From Lytechinus variegatus (taxonomy: Eukaryota; Echinodermata; Echinoidea; Temnopleuroida; Toxopneustidae), in contig NC_054746.1 of assembly GCF_018143015.1 (NCBI RefSeq), forward strand, positions 22,024,464 to 22,088,463: a DNA stretch of 64,000 nt, in the 5' to 3' direction. The notes under the pieces were generated by a model, which made no database searches, was not told the DNA's origin, and worked only from the letters and a program-made list of their open reading frames with translations. Position numbers and translations under genes: made by a program. Of this stretch, positions 34,101 through 51,192 are shown one piece after another. Position 1 is the stretch's first letter, and each line of letters opens with the position of its first letter.

Positions 34101-35043
34101 TATAATACTGTGCAAAGCGTATTTTAATGATGCATTTCTGTGTGATGATTTCAATCATATACAGATTATATTTTCAAAGTAAGATAATAAATAGTTCAAT
34201 GTCAATATTGACTTGGAGATGTGAAATTCATATGTACTGTAATTTTAAAGACAATGATTCAGTTATTGTGCGCATGAATTCAACATTTCAAAGATAAAAC
34301 AACAAGAATAAACCAGCAAAAATCAAGAGTTGGTAATTATAGAATTCTCCGATAGAGAATAATTAAAACTGTATACCTTTTTCATTCTGCTACCATGACT
34401 AGGATGTGTTATCACGGAAGCACTGAAGCCATGCCGACCAACGATTCGAACAAATATAAATATTCTTGTTTTACATTCGATAAGTTCGGATTCAGTTTCG
34501 TTACTTTCAAAACTTGTATTATGCTCAAATTTCAGGGAATCCTGAGAAAACTCAGGTATTTGTAGTATTTCATTTCAGTCTTAACATGCTAAAAAAAATT
34601 GCTAGATTTGCTGAAAAAATACACTAAGAAGGCAGAATTCATTCATGTGAAGATGAAAATGAATACAGTTAATTGAATGTATACTGGAAAAAAATTGAAG
34701 TGGGTTTAAAATAGAAAACAAAAATGATATCAAATGTGAAGGAGGGACATGAGAAAGAAAGAAATGAGAAAACAAAGCAAGTGAGTGAGAGAGGGGGTAG
34801 GGTGTTCATTAACCCATGCAGTACTTGGGTTGAGTATAGCGTTAATGATGGTGATTTTTATATGATTTTCATAACAGTTTCGATTTAGTAAATTAAGAGG
34901 CTTTTTTATAGGAGGAAATTATAATTTGTTTAACAAATTTTCGGCATTACTCCTATTTGTTTAAGATCAGTATGCTCGATCTGTAATGAAAATCATAAGA
35001 TCAGTATGCTCGATCTGTATGAAAATCATAAATCGTAAGTCAG
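31145..35043. other. intergenic, AT-rich
   Basis: No gene supported. A piece at about 31890-32170 contains GCAGCACCCC/GGGGTGCT inverted segments and is probably a decayed element. A 35-bp unit (GATCAGTATGCTCGATCTGT plus TGAAAATCATA) is tandemly duplicated at about 34957-35030. Confidence 0.4.
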
Positions 35044-35108
35044 AAAAAATTGGAACCAGTGGGATTCGAACCTGCCATCTACTGCTTTCCGGGCAGCGAC
35101 TCAACCTT
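35044..35108 (-). mobile_element. tRNA-like 3' half (degenerate tRNA or SINE head)
   Basis: On the minus strand GGTTGAGTCGCTGCCCGG.., box B GGTTCGAATCC (35062-35072) and a T6 run directly after. The T stem has two mismatches and no good box A or acceptor 5' strand is present, so it is not called as a functional tRNA. Confidence 0.5.
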
Positions 35109-35856
35109 TTATAATGATCCTCAAATAAAATTAATGGTTACAAAGGAGAGAAACGTATTGTGTATCTTTACCTCGATAATTGTTTAACAATAATTACCGC
35201 GAGAATTGCTCGCTAATGCAATTTAAGACATAAACATACAGCCTGACATAGCAATAAGCCCTACAAATACGATATATCATTCTCGTCGTAAATGACATTT
35301 TCCGCTCCTGTTTTTACCGACATATCTTGAAACTGATTTTGTTTAGCATGGGGTTTTAAACGCCTAGATAGAAATAAAATTTTAAAAAATATCACATTAC
35401 ACTCTCAAGACAGGTTGAGATAGTAAGATATTCCGTTCTTTGTAGCAAAAGAAATGTCTTTGAAAGGTTGACTTTCCGAACTCTGCATTTTGTATAATGA
35501 AGTGATATTCATTTGAGATCCACTTCCTTACATTGATCTGTACATTAAAAAACGTAAAAAGGTGAAAATTCACGAACTGAAAAAAAGTAGTTAGAATTGC
35601 ACTGTGAGGCATGGTTGTCAATGGCAACAGACTTTGATTATCTTAAAAATATTCTATAATGAAATATACGTCAAGACGAACAGGTTTATACCACAGAACA
35701 TTACATTCCTCATAGATTTTTAACTGAAGATATCACTGTAGACATAACTAAACGAAGTTTCTGAATCACACGTTCTGTTCAGTGATGTAATGGCGCAAGC
35801 AATATGAAGAGTACTCATTCTGGATCTTGCAGTGTGGAGAGAGTGAGGAATTTCTT

Positions 35857-36444
35857 TAAAGGTCAAGTCCACACAAGAAAAATGTTGACTTAAGTTAATA
35901 GAGAAAAGTCAAACAAGCACAACACTGAAAGTTTTATCAAAATCGGATGTAAAATAAGAAAGTTATGACCTTTGAAAAGTTTCGCTTATTTTTCACAAAC
36001 CGTCAATGCACAACTCAGTGACACGCAAATGAGAGAGTCGATGATGTCCATCGCTCACTATTTCTTTTTTTTATTGTTTGAATCATACAATATTTCAATA
36101 GCACAGATTTGACAATAAGGGCACAATTGACCGAACCATACAATGTTAAAACAATGGTAATACCACATTTTCAGGGAGGAATAAAGTTTTGTTTTACATG
36201 ACAAAGGGAGAAAATTTGAATATTTCATATAATAAAATATGAGTGATCAGTGATGTCATCAGTCCCCTCATTTGCATACTGACCAGGATGTGAATATAAC
36301 TGTTTCGTGAAATTAAGGGAAACTTGAAAATGTCATTACTTTCTTATTTTATATCAAATTTTGATGAAATTTTCAGTGTTATGCTTGTTGGTATTTTCTC
36401 TTTTTATTCAAATCAACTTTTTGTTGGGGTGGACTTGTCCTTTA
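35857..36444. mobile_element. fold-back MITE (AAAGGTCAAGTCC family), copy 1
   Basis: Ends TAAAGGTCAAGTCCACAC and GTGGACTTGTCCTTTA are inverted. The arms align over about 200 bases (ATCAAAATCGGATGTAAAATAAGAAAG and its inverse). Octamer-like ACGCAAAT (36023-36030) and ATTTGCAT (36270-36277) and a CRE-like TGATGTCA (36251-36258) lie toward the centre. Same family as 61873-62470. Confidence 0.88.
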
Positions 36445-36837
36445 TCTATGAGCAGGTTGTAATGAATTTAGCGTGTAAAAATCAAATCGGCCAGAAATCG
36501 AAGACAAAATATCGATTAAAATTATGAGGTTTAAAATAATTATGATTCAACAATTTGACAAATGCCACTTTCGTAGGAAAAGTATATGGGCAACCTCCCC
36601 TCCCCGACCATCACCAGTATAGCGCGCCAGTGCATGATTATGATCGACAACTTATATAGCACACATGATTATCAATTAAGTTAATGTCCATCAGACTTGA
36701 GATGCTATAGATCTGTGTCGCTGTTCTTCGGGGTATGCATCAGTGTCCGTTAATAAATATTCGAATATTGTTGGCAAACACAAGTACTGCGATATAAATA
36801 AAAAAAAGTTTCAGCATAAGTACATCTAGAATCATCA

Positions 36838-37338
36838 TCAGTACTGTCCCTGGTAAGGTAATGATATAGTATCGTGTAATGTAAAACATTCCATGTAGAT
36901 AGGCACACAGGGATGTCGACCCCTAAAGAGCATCCATCGAAGATTAAACCCAGATATCGACTCATCGGCACTGTTCGAAGGCCACGCACTGAAATTCGAT
37001 GAGTACACGCTCGGATGGGTGGCAGAACATTCGAGAAACAGTTCAGGAAGGAGGAAGATCGATACAGCCCTGATGACATAGACGATTGCAAAGAGTAGCA
37101 CAAGAAGCGCTGTTGATCTGATGCAGAAGCTTTCCGCAGTGTCAATTTTAGAACAAAATAAGCGAAATCGGTAGAGTTTACGAGCTTGGTTTCGCGCCCT
37201 TTTGCTGCTCCTCAACCATTCAAGCTGCCTTCCGAGTTCGTGAATGCCCATGGCAAGATCACGGCGACCTTTGACCAGGAGAGGCTCGTCTTTGATATTG
37301 CCCATCACCAAAGTCTTCACCCTGGATTGTTTTCGAAG
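36838..37338 (-). CDS. membrane protein gene, exon 2
   Basis: 166 codons and a TGA stop at 36840-36838, with the membrane segment near its middle. The open frame extends to the acceptor without an internal ATG being needed, which supports splicing to the upstream exon. Confidence 0.65.
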   Translation of the reverse strand, partial: LRKQSRVKTLVMGNIKDEPLLVKGRRDLAMGIHELGRQLEWLRSSKRARNQARKLYRFRLFCSKIDTAESFCIRSTALLVLLFAIVYVIRAVSIFLLPELFLECSATHPSVYSSNFSAWPSNSADESISGFNLRWMLFRGRHPCVPIYMECFTLHDTISLPYQGQY

Positions 37339-38996
37339 CTGAAATGATAATAAAAAAGTTGAAAACTTTGAATAATTAAAATATTTGGGGGAAATTATTT
37401 CTTTTTGTTTAAATTTTCAACAGTAAAGGTAATGACTTATAAAATATTTTATACGAAGAAAATTAATGTTATGTAATCAAACAGAATAATTGGGAATGTG
37501 AATATATAATTCAATGAACAACCAGCCCCCCAAAATGGATGAACCAAACCTCTCTTCTCTTGACCTCTTCAAAAACATCCCAAAACACACTGTATAACCA
37601 TAAACCTTAATTTGTCCTACGCCATCAACAGCGCTTTGTATCCTCCGGAAAAAGCGCTATATAAATCAAATTATTATTATTATTATTAAAACAATCTATA
37701 CGGATGTCCCATAAAGATCGCTTCCTTAGACACATACGTACTTTTCTACATAATTGCGTGATACAAACATTCTTGACTTTAGTGTATAAATTATGAGTAT
37801 AAACAGTTACATGTTTATAAGAGTGAGATATGTTATAGCATCACTGATTTTTTTTTTTTGCGTTTTTGTGAAAGACAGCTGAATTCGAATCGAACATCTT
37901 GGCATGCCCATCACATATTATAGGCCTACCACTTGATCACAGGTCATTAAAGTATTCATCCCCTATCTTGGATTGACCAGCTCAATTCACCGAGAGTAAA
38001 TCAATATTTAATTTGTGTGTATGCTCAGTGTCATCTAATTGAATTAAATAGACGTTTACAAGCTGCAATCAATAAAGTGATAGACAAATATGTTTCCTCG
38101 TAAACCGACGTCACTGCAGTACAGGTGACGTCATCAACAACACATAATATTTTCCCCCTTTCAGAACCCTATACACACAAAAATGTAGAATGGGCTATGC
38201 TAGATCAAAATAGTTCCTCATTGTACTATAGCATGTATAGGGGATTAGTATTCACTCGTCTCAATGGAAAACTGTTACAGTGGAACTCCATTCTTTTGGG
38301 GCAAATTAATAAGAGGTCTGTCTACCTTGCGTTATTTAAAGAACACATTGATACGAAACAAGGAAAAACAAAATCTAAAATCAAGGAATGGAAAGCATCT
38401 ATTCCAAATTCCAATTTTTCCGTGGATAGACAATTGAATATTAAGCTTTATGTTTGCCCTTTGCATTAGTGGCTGGGATGCTATTGTTATTATAGATATT
38501 TACCGGTATCATTATTATTTTTATGTTCGTTTCAAACTGACGATTGCCTCCTTTCATCAGGTGGTTCGTTATCAACCCGTTGGTCATTATCATGCTCATT
38601 ATGACTCTGGGTACGATGTGTTTAACTATTAAATCGATTTATGATTATAAATATGTTTTTTACGTCTTTATCATTCCCAGAGCCTTCTTGTAAATCAGTT
38701 TACGTAACGGAAGGGACTACTCTGATGTTAAAAGAAAACTGACATTAATATAATTTTATTGATTGATTTTTTTTCTATTATCCAATAAAGGCTCGCCAGT
38801 GATTAAAAAATACAAATACAAGGTATTCAAATTTGACATGAATGATGGTGACAATCAGTACAGCCAGTTGAGTCAAATGATATCAACAAAAATTTATATA
38901 TACCCGAATCAACTCCTTGAGATCTCCAACTTCAAACCCTAATTTTGATTTTCGTGAGATTCTTCGCAACTGTGTCCTGTTGTCCAGATCTCCCAT
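36838..38996 (-). CDS. uncharacterised single-span membrane protein, two exons
   Basis: Joining 38996-38904 to 37338-36838 (CGG|GTATAT donor, ATCATTTCAG acceptor, phase 0) gives 197 residues. The ATG has a good context (ACAATGG) and an in-frame TAA 12 bases upstream. Residues 1-100 are basic and hydrophilic, 107-128 form one strong membrane segment, and the remainder contains one NFS sequon (146-148) and Cys134, Cys174 and Cys182. I do not recognise the family. The layout (basic cytosolic N-terminus, TM, then Cys-bearing extracellular part with HPCVPIYMECF) loosely recalls BK-channel beta subunits, which have a second TM that is not seen here. More exons toward lower coordinates are possible. 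Confidence 0.6.
37621..37688 (+). mobile_element. SINE 3' end fragment
   Basis: AAAGCGCTATATAAATC followed by (ATT)n matches the 3' end of the SINE at 1732. It lies in the intron of the minus-strand membrane protein gene. Confidence 0.7.
38904..38996 (-). CDS. membrane protein gene, exon 1
   Basis: 31 codons, MGDLDNRTQLRRISRKSKLG.., ending at CGG|GTATAT. Confidence 0.6.
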
Positions 38997-41223
38997 TGTG
39001 GCCGCAGCTTATGTTTCCCCCTAGTTGTGGCGCCTCTTCTGCGGCGCCAGTCTTAAATGTTTATAGGACAACCATCGGGACAGAGAAATAAAGAAGAGTT
39101 GCAAACCGTCATCTGCTAAAATTCATTTCTCTGCAAGAATGCATAGACTAGTTGACCTATCCCCTATTAAATTCTAATCAATAACACATCGAAATGTCTT
39201 CAAGCGAAGAAAGTAAACGTTGGTAAATATTCTTTCCTCGTACCAATTTACAAGTTTTAAAAAGTCCGTTGTTCGGAAGTAGGCCGATACGTCATAAATA
39301 GGAAACACTAAATCTCAAACACGGTTGAAATCACCACTCGTGATGCAAACTCTAAACACTGCATATAAATATCATGATATTTCCTTGTTTCTGTTATTTT
39401 ACTGTCCATCTGGATTCCTTGTATGTCCACTTTCTCAAGTTCGAAATCCAATAAAACGAACTTTTTACGGATTGGATTCCAAGGCAATGAAGACATACAA
39501 TAGCAACAATGAATGTTGACATAGTTCAAGGGCATTTCTCCACCAGAGCAAAGTCAGGATCAACAAACATTAAAGTTCTCAGTGAAGCATTGCAAGATGT
39601 AGGCTCCGATCGGTGAGAGTGAAATGCCGAAACACGAGTAATTCCTCTTTTGTGCATGAAAACTGGAGCTTCTCTTTTCAATAGAATTAAACTGCACCCA
39701 TTGTTAGCATCCATTCTATAAACATCTAGTCTATATTAATGCACGTTTCTCTTTCCCAGGACAGGGCCGCACTCTCACTTTTTTTTATACAATGAAATAT
39801 CGACTGATGCCGCATTTGAAGTGCAACATGGTGTGAAATAATAATGAGACAGGGTAGCGCGATATAATTACAGCGAGCGAGCCATGCAGTGTGGATAATT
39901 ACTCATGATTATTGTCTCCGTGTAAATAAGACTATTAATTAAACCAATATTAATAACGGATACTAGAAAGCGAGCAATTAATGTCGGTTAGGTTTATCCA
40001 CGAGTTAATGTACATTCTCAATCCAAACGTACATTATTACGTTTGACCCGACGTGATGATGCGCAGTTTGTAAAATGCTAAAGTCCAATCAAAGTCCCGA
40101 AGTTAAAGAAATCATATTTCACAACGCACAAAATCAAATTTCAACATGTCATCAATGGTATTCTAAAACACCAGGACTTTCACTCAGTTCGAAATCGAAG
40201 CAATGAATCAAATTAAGTTCGGAATCGCACCAGATCCCACGTCTATTTAAATCAAACAGAATCGTGTTACAATCCGGATATAAACCTATAATGAAAGGCG
40301 TCCATTCCATTGTATGATGACATAATGGGTGTTATAATGGTTATATTCATCTGGCACCCACTTGAGATGGGGACTATTAATATTGACCATATCGTTGTTC
40401 TCTCAAGTACATTGTAAATATTACGATGTCGTGAATGATTCACAGTGCTTGCATCAACACACACCATACACAAAAACCTCATCATCATTCTCGAACATGA
40501 ATGCCATTATCTTTCCATTTGCTAAAAAGCTAGAATATCGGGGAGTTTGATGTTTGATTCTGAACCAAATAATAAAAAAAATATCTACATAAGCAATTGC
40601 AGGCAAATTTATACAGTAAAATAATCGAGCTATAAGTTCAATATAAATCATAAATCGTTCAAAAATTTCAAATCACTTTGCTCACTTACGTTAGTGTGAT
40701 CCCCTCCCCACCCACACACAAATATATTGACGCCCCGTCCTCTTAACTCCAACACAGATTGTACTGATAACAAATTTTATTTAATCATGATTTTTTTTTC
40801 TTCATAGATGAGCCTTTATATCCTTGATTACTAAATAAAATCCATCGTTATTCCATCATTCCATTGTTGATTTTGGGGCGATTTTTATCATACAATGGAG
40901 TGATTTAGTTCAATAAAATCATGAGTTATTATGTTTATCGCCATCATTTTTATTTTGATTACGCGCCCAACCTCAAGCACACAACGTTCGATTCGGATTT
41001 GGATACAATAGGCTAATCAAAATGCCAAAATGCCAAAAGCGCTCTTTGAATGAAGTAATACTGACTTAAATCAAGTTCTCTCTCTTTCTCTTCTTCTCTA
41101 TCTATCTGAGTGTCACATCATGCATTTCACCGCCCCTATTACCCTCTTCCTTTCTCTATTTTCGCCCCCCCCCCTTACTCCTCTTTTCTTCTCTTCCTTA
41201 TACTTATCTATGCGCCAATATAT
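38997..41223. other. intergenic region upstream of the minus-strand gene
   Basis: Probably contains the promoter of the membrane protein gene, but no core element could be placed. No other gene supported. Confidence 0.35.
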
Positions 41224-41368
41224 CAGGAGCGGATCTATGGGAGGGGGCGGGCCCTATTGATTGTTTGTCACCAAAAATTGGGGGAAAATAAAGACATTGA
41301 ATTGGAATGACCCCTTTTTGTCGAATTTCTGCCCCCCCCCCTCACGGCCAATCCTGGATGCACCCCTG
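41224..41368. mobile_element. 145-bp hAT-like MITE remnant
   Basis: CAGGAGCGGATCTATGG at the left, CCTGGATGCACCCCTG at the right; same terminal wording as the elements at 9191 and 17596. Confidence 0.5.
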
Positions 41369-42344
41369 TCAAGAAACGGTATACCACCTGCTGAAATATT
41401 CCTGATTTCTTGTTATATGCATTGTGCAGGCGGTCTGACTTCCTTTCTCGTCCTCCCATTCCTCTACTGATCAAGTCATGTACAACCTGATATTACTATA
41501 CAAAAATGGCAGTATCGAATATGTATCAATGTGATCGACTTCTTACCCTGTGTTGAACATGACAACAAATATCTTCTCTCCTCCATAGGGAACCTTCCGG
41601 TGTGGACACACTCAACATGTTAATATAACCAGTACATTCAGCAGACGCCATAGACACCACTCTACAAATATTGATCAACAAGCCATCGCGCTGGCCTTTC
41701 CCCGCGATATGAAGTTCATTTGGAAATTATATGTGCCAGAAACATATCATGGGCTCAGATAAATGAATTCGAGTCAGATTGTTGGTTTTATTGATTCAGC
41801 GCGAATTCCATCACTGGTTGCCAAACATTGCTGGGAGGGTAGTCCAAACCCTACCATGTCACGGTCCTCTGAGCGGCTCTGTCTGGCTTGTCCATCATAT
41901 AAAAAGCCTAACTCAAAGCATGTGACAGTCCTTTTTTTCTAAACGATGTTATTTTAGAAAGAAACTCATTCGTTTATCCAGCAGAGAGCTAAACAGGGAA
42001 TGTAATTTCAGTATTACTGACCCGTAAGGTCAAGCCCCACTGAGCAGACTGATACGGTGACACCAGAGAAAAACACAAATATATACCTTATGAAAGAAAA
42101 TTATTGCTCAACCATATATCAAAGGTTATCATAAACAAATTAAACTAAACGACATTTCTTTGAGAACTGCATAATTAAAATTTCCAAAAATATCACATGC
42201 AAGACTCATAAAATCTCGCAGTCATCATCTCCAGTCATCGATTTCAAAGTCAAACATGACATTATACCATTACCCAGTGGCATATGTTCTTGAACGGTAA
42301 TACTTCGGTAAAATTGTATTCAGTACATTTTAAATGTTTATTTT

Positions 42345-42735
42345 CAATATTTTATTGGTCTAATGCCAATTCGTCCAATTACCAACTTGTCAGCTATTAT
42401 TTTGTCTATCATCAGTTTGTCCAATATTCAAAATGTCTAATTGCCAGTTCGTCTACTAGTTTCGACTAATAATCAGTTGGGCTAATAGCCATTTAGTCCA
42501 AATCCATTTTGGCCTAATATGACTTAGTGATAATTGGGCAAAATGAATGAAAAGAATAGGGGTATTAGACCAACTGGTTACGAGACGAAATGGTCATAGA
42601 CGAACTGGTGATTAGATGAAGTGATGATTGGACCAAATGGTTATTGGACCAAATGGTTGATAGACGGAATTGCATTAGACTAAATGACGGTAGACGTGTC
42701 ATGAGTGGACGAGTTGGCAATTAACTAATTTTAAT
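42345..42735. repeat. inverted pair of 17-22 bp minisatellite arrays
   Basis: The left half repeats units like TAATGCCAATTCGTCCAAT with variants (CCAGTTCGTCTA, CCATTTAGTCCA). The right half repeats their reverse complement (GGACCAAATGGTTATT, TAGACGAACTGGTGATT). The centre of symmetry is near 42530. Confidence 0.8.
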
Positions 42736-44979
42736 CAGTAGCTATGCGATTGTCCAACGAATAGTATTAAACTTGTATGCAATTATACTTCTCGGAATTC
42801 AATTTCCCTACAATCATAATAATTCATATTACATCGACCGCTGCAGTAGATATAATCAGGGACGTGAGAGGACCCTCTCACGTCCCTGATATAATCCACC
42901 GCACCCCTGGAGCGCATAAACATGTAACCAATGTAACTTTTGTTCCCTTTAGTAGAGCTGAACAACTCAATTCCATTTACAAAAAAAAAACTTACACCCC
43001 ATCCCCCCAAAAAAAAATGCCAAAGACAAATAACAATTACAACAACAATGACAACAACAATGACAACAACAGCAACACCAATTATCAAACAAAGTTATTG
43101 AACCATTTCACATGTTGAGGCAGTTACTATTAATAAAACTACAGGACTATTTATATTTCAAGCATGGCGATTTAAAAAAAGAAATAATTGATTGAATTGA
43201 GCTAGCTGGTAGTTTCATCGATTAAACTGACCTGGCGGATAGCCCTGCCCGCATGACAAAAAATCATGCAAAATAACAATTGGAATAAAAGTTCATAAAA
43301 TGCTTCTTAGCGTCTTAAACGTAGCTGTCTTTTGTGAGAATCACTGAGAAAGACCATATTCGTTTACGTCATTCGCATATTTTAGAGCATATTTCTGCAT
43401 TATAACTCACCCGCTCCCCAGAGAAACCAGCAAAAAAAAGAAGAACAATTAATCATCGCCTTGATAGTTGAGGATGCAACCATCTCTTATATAGATGGTA
43501 TAAAGTCACATGACATCTGATGGTCCAGACATCTTTCATGACGAGTTGAACATTTTGCATTTGATCATAGAATGATTATTCTTACATTAGAACAGCATAA
43601 TTTTGAATATGAGTTTTAGATGGAAATCACTGGTGTGGTGTCAGATTATAAATATTGATAAACTTCAAAGTGTGTAAGGCGATTTTGCATCACTTGTGAT
43701 ACTACATATAGGAAAAATCTACCACTGTTATACATGGGATTCTTTCCAAATGAAGATATCATTATATTAAAAAAAGTCACTGACGTCTCATGTATAAAGT
43801 TCAACTTTAAAAATTATAAAACTGCATAAAAAAATAATGTTCTATAAATTCATAGAAATAGGTATATTCAGATTATGATGGATATATCATACTGACTTTT
43901 TTGTATAGTTCCGCATACATTTCATTTGATTATGAAAATTAGAAAACCGTGGCCCTTTCCCGTTGTAATATTCACTATATGATTGAATTAGGTCACCTTA
44001 AGGTTCCTTACTTCCTTGTATTGGAGGAAAGATAAAGGTCACTACGTTGAATTCTTAAAAGACGCCAGTACACCGAGTGGCAACATTATCTGTACATACC
44101 TTTTTCGAGGCGCTGTTCTCGCCTACGTCCAATTTCATGTTTGGAACATCTACCCTCAGCATACTTGCTTGAGACATCCCCGTGTCACATGCACACTCTC
44201 CTTCAATGCAGTACGATATGGATATGATATTAATCGGATAAGTTGACAGTAAACGCGGATAAGTAGAGTCGTATTGAGATTGGAGCATTGACCTTCTTAT
44301 GTTGAAGAATGCAGTGTAAACATTGAACGAACCGGCTTCAAGGATCTTTCTCAGGTTGCTCTTCGTGCAAGTTGAAAAGCCTTCTGGGGACCGTTTCCAT
44401 GGCGGTTGCGTGACTTTATTCCTCCGCACCTAACACCTCCATTAATGAGTTTTGTATATATCCGGGTTAGATTGGGATTAAACTATAGGAGCAATTCTGG
44501 GCAAAACAATAAATCGACCCTTATAATTGGCGCGGTTCGAGACCATCTAATTAGATCAATTGGTCCAATTTATTGATGGTGGATAATAAATACAGGGAGA
44601 GGTTGATGTAACTATGTTAAACAAGGTTAGGTTGTTAAACAACCTAACAAGGTGGATATGTGCGCAATATAAATACCCTATATTATCATTATTATCATTA
44701 AAGGAGAGCACAGAATCGATCAAGGATTATTAGTTCCACGGATTGTTATTAGTTTTTAATGGTAGCTATTATGTTGTAAATGATGCACAGTGAGTTTGAG
44801 TTTTAGTTTCGGCATATATACTTGTTTCATTTTCTAATCATAAAAAAGTGACATCATTATGAATACTTACAAATGAATAAAAATGACTGTTTTGAATTTA
44901 AGAAGCCCGCAGCAGGCATAATATGAATATAAATAACATTGATACAATATCAAGTGCGAAAATTATTTTCATTATTCTG
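42736..44979. other. intergenic sequence without a recognised gene
   Basis: Apart from the hairpin at 42856 and an (AAC)n tract near 43030-43078, no gene or element is recognised. A SINE-like tail (GTGCGCAATATAAATACC..ATTATCATT) lies at about 44660-44700, next to a small GTTAGGTTGT hairpin (44626-44648). Confidence 0.4.
42856..42889. repeat. perfect 15-bp-stem hairpin
   Basis: TCAGGGACGTGAGAG, loop GACC, CTCTCACGTCCCTGA. No U-run follows, so it is not a terminator. Confidence 0.85.
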
Positions 44980-45191
44980 CACTCTTAAAACAAATCAGTC
45001 AAATTGGCGAGACAAGTAGTCAGCTGGGTGCAACTAATATGCTAGTCACATTTCCGACATACATTCTAGTTAGAAATAACTCTTTTCTAGTAAAATAGGA
45101 CTAGAAAATAGTCAAATATGACTAGAATAACAGTTGCACCCAGCTGACCCAATGAACTAGTTATTTTTTACTGATTTGTTTTTTTAGAGTG
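44980..45191. mobile_element. 212-bp fold-back MITE
   Basis: CACTCTTAAAACAAATCAGT pairs with ACTGATTTGTTTTTTTAGAG TG. Inner matches GTCAGCTGGGTGCAACT / AGTTGCACCCAGCTGAC are perfect. CTAGT-rich interior, no ORF. Confidence 0.85.
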
Positions 45192-46807
45192 TGTTTTATC
45201 ATAACTTATATAAAAAGGCATGTCTAGCATGTCTAATGAGGGGGTGATGCTTTCTTTGTCGAGTTCACAGTTTGTGGGTGTTTTTTTTATACTCGTATTG
45301 ACACAATATGTTTGGTGACCAGTAATTTTTGTATGCGATTGTATTTAACTGGTGATTGGTTTAATAAATTAATTGAAATTGAAACATTCACTAGAAAAAC
45401 TAGAACAGAGAACGATTTCCGAAAATAATATTATCATTATCATTTCTTGACAAAGTTATTTCAGCAGAAGTGTGATACCTGATGAATTTATATGATAAAC
45501 ACATAAATTATACATCTAGTAAAAAGCCATATTATTGTTTTTCAAACATCCGTTTGTGTTGATATACTCGATTTCTTTTTCACTTGGTCGTCTTCCACCA
45601 CACACGCTAAAACAAGGTTGGAGAAAAGACAATCTTTTCTAAATGTTGTATCCATCCTTGCATGAAGCTGATTCCGACAATAAAGTTTCGGTTCGAACTA
45701 TATTTAAAGTTGTAAATTAAATTTAACATTTAAAACAGGCTGTCACTCCTCACATTTTTCAAGTAAATAATGTATTAGGGTTTAGCGTAATGGTTTATTG
45801 TTAGATCTCTTGAAGTATGACCCGTATGACAACCAACATTTACACTTCAATCCGAACTTTGGATTGTCATGATGGAATATCATATTGGATAGAACACAGT
45901 GTCCCACTGTTTGTTGACACTGTGGAATGTGTAATTATCTTCACACTGTTAGCATACTAAAATTATCAAAACTGTGATTGTGATATTCATATAGTCCACA
46001 AAAAATAAAAGCGCTGTACATGACTGTGTCCACATAACAGCGAGAACTAACCTTCACATTGTTAACTATATGCATTTTTTTATTTAGTGTTTTTGATATG
46101 ACAATATTTTTAAACGTAAGCAAAATGACATACATATAGCAAATCAATATTTGCTCTACTAATTAGTAAACTGACAAACTTATTAAAATACACAAGCCTG
46201 ACACTTTGTATTTTCTATATTCTTTTTGAGTGCCAAGCATTCAAAACGGAACATAAAAAGGATTTTTTCTCCAAAAATACACAAAAACAAATAGTTCAGC
46301 ATTTTGAAAGAGTGATACGAATCCTCACATTGCACGAGAACTATTCTATTTAGAATATAAGAATTACATTAAATTGAATATTTTCTCAGTTAAACCTGCA
46401 TTTATTTTTACTTACACCGTAAACTTTTAATCCATTTATTGCGTCCGTAATAAATAAAAAATAATGCATATAATAGACGAACTGGCTGATGTAATGATAC
46501 CAGCCACTTCTGTTTGTGGTTTGTACAAACTTACTGAAATTGATTTAAGATTTGAATATACGTCCTTCGATCATAGATAGTTAATCAAATCCTTGATCTT
46601 GATGGAAATTGAATTTGGTTTGACATTTTAAAGAAATGATTAAAAGTATCTTATTGATAGTTCAACCACAGATTCCGTTGCCTCTGAAGGAATTTACAAA
46701 ATTGCTTTAATAAAAAAGAGATAAATAAACACCAGATGGTCTTAAACGTTATGTTATACTTTACTCTTTTGGGAAAGTCAATACAAAGAGAACGTCTAAG
46801 AAATCTC
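45192..46807. other. upstream region of the repeat-protein gene
   Basis: AT-rich, no coding sequence recognised. Expected to contain distal regulatory sequence for the gene starting near 46838. Confidence 0.35.
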
Positions 46808-46815
46808 TATAAATA
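46808..46815 (+). promoter_or_regulatory. TATA box of the repeat-protein gene
   Basis: TATAAATA in context CTCTATAAATAG, about 30 bases before a plausible start of transcription around 46838 (ATCGCACT) and about 80 before the ATG. It gives a short leader of about 50 bases. Confidence 0.75.
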
Positions 46816-46888
46816 GTGCTTCATTTGCAGCATCATCGCACTCGAGCATCTGAAAGCTGAAATCGAAAGAGCCTGATCTTCTGCAATC

Positions 46889-51011
<4,123 letters not shown>

Positions 51012-51192
51012 AATTTGAAAACAGATTATCAATACAGGTTAATTTCTCTCCTTGGGTACCCCAGTGTCGACAAAGGCAGTATAATGAAAAGAATCTTAAA
51101 ACCATTGCGAAAGCCATTGAATTATTTTTAATACTGATATCGTCAGATTGTAGATTAATGTAAAGTAAAGCCCTCAAAGAATATTGATAGAT

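Noticed and set aside
35044-35108. Functional tRNA gene on the minus strand
   Set aside because: T stem mismatches, no convincing box A, no matching acceptor strand.
37868-37945. tRNA-like sequence (minus strand, GTTCGATTC)
   Set aside because: Only scattered A- and B-box resemblance; cloverleaf cannot be drawn.
38125-38469. 114-codon + strand ORF inside the membrane-gene intron
   Set aside because: Opens at GTG, not ATG; no recognisable motif or splice context.
44055-44429. 124-codon minus-strand ORF
   Set aside because: Starts at GTG, no domain recognised and an overlapping plus-strand ORF of similar quality.
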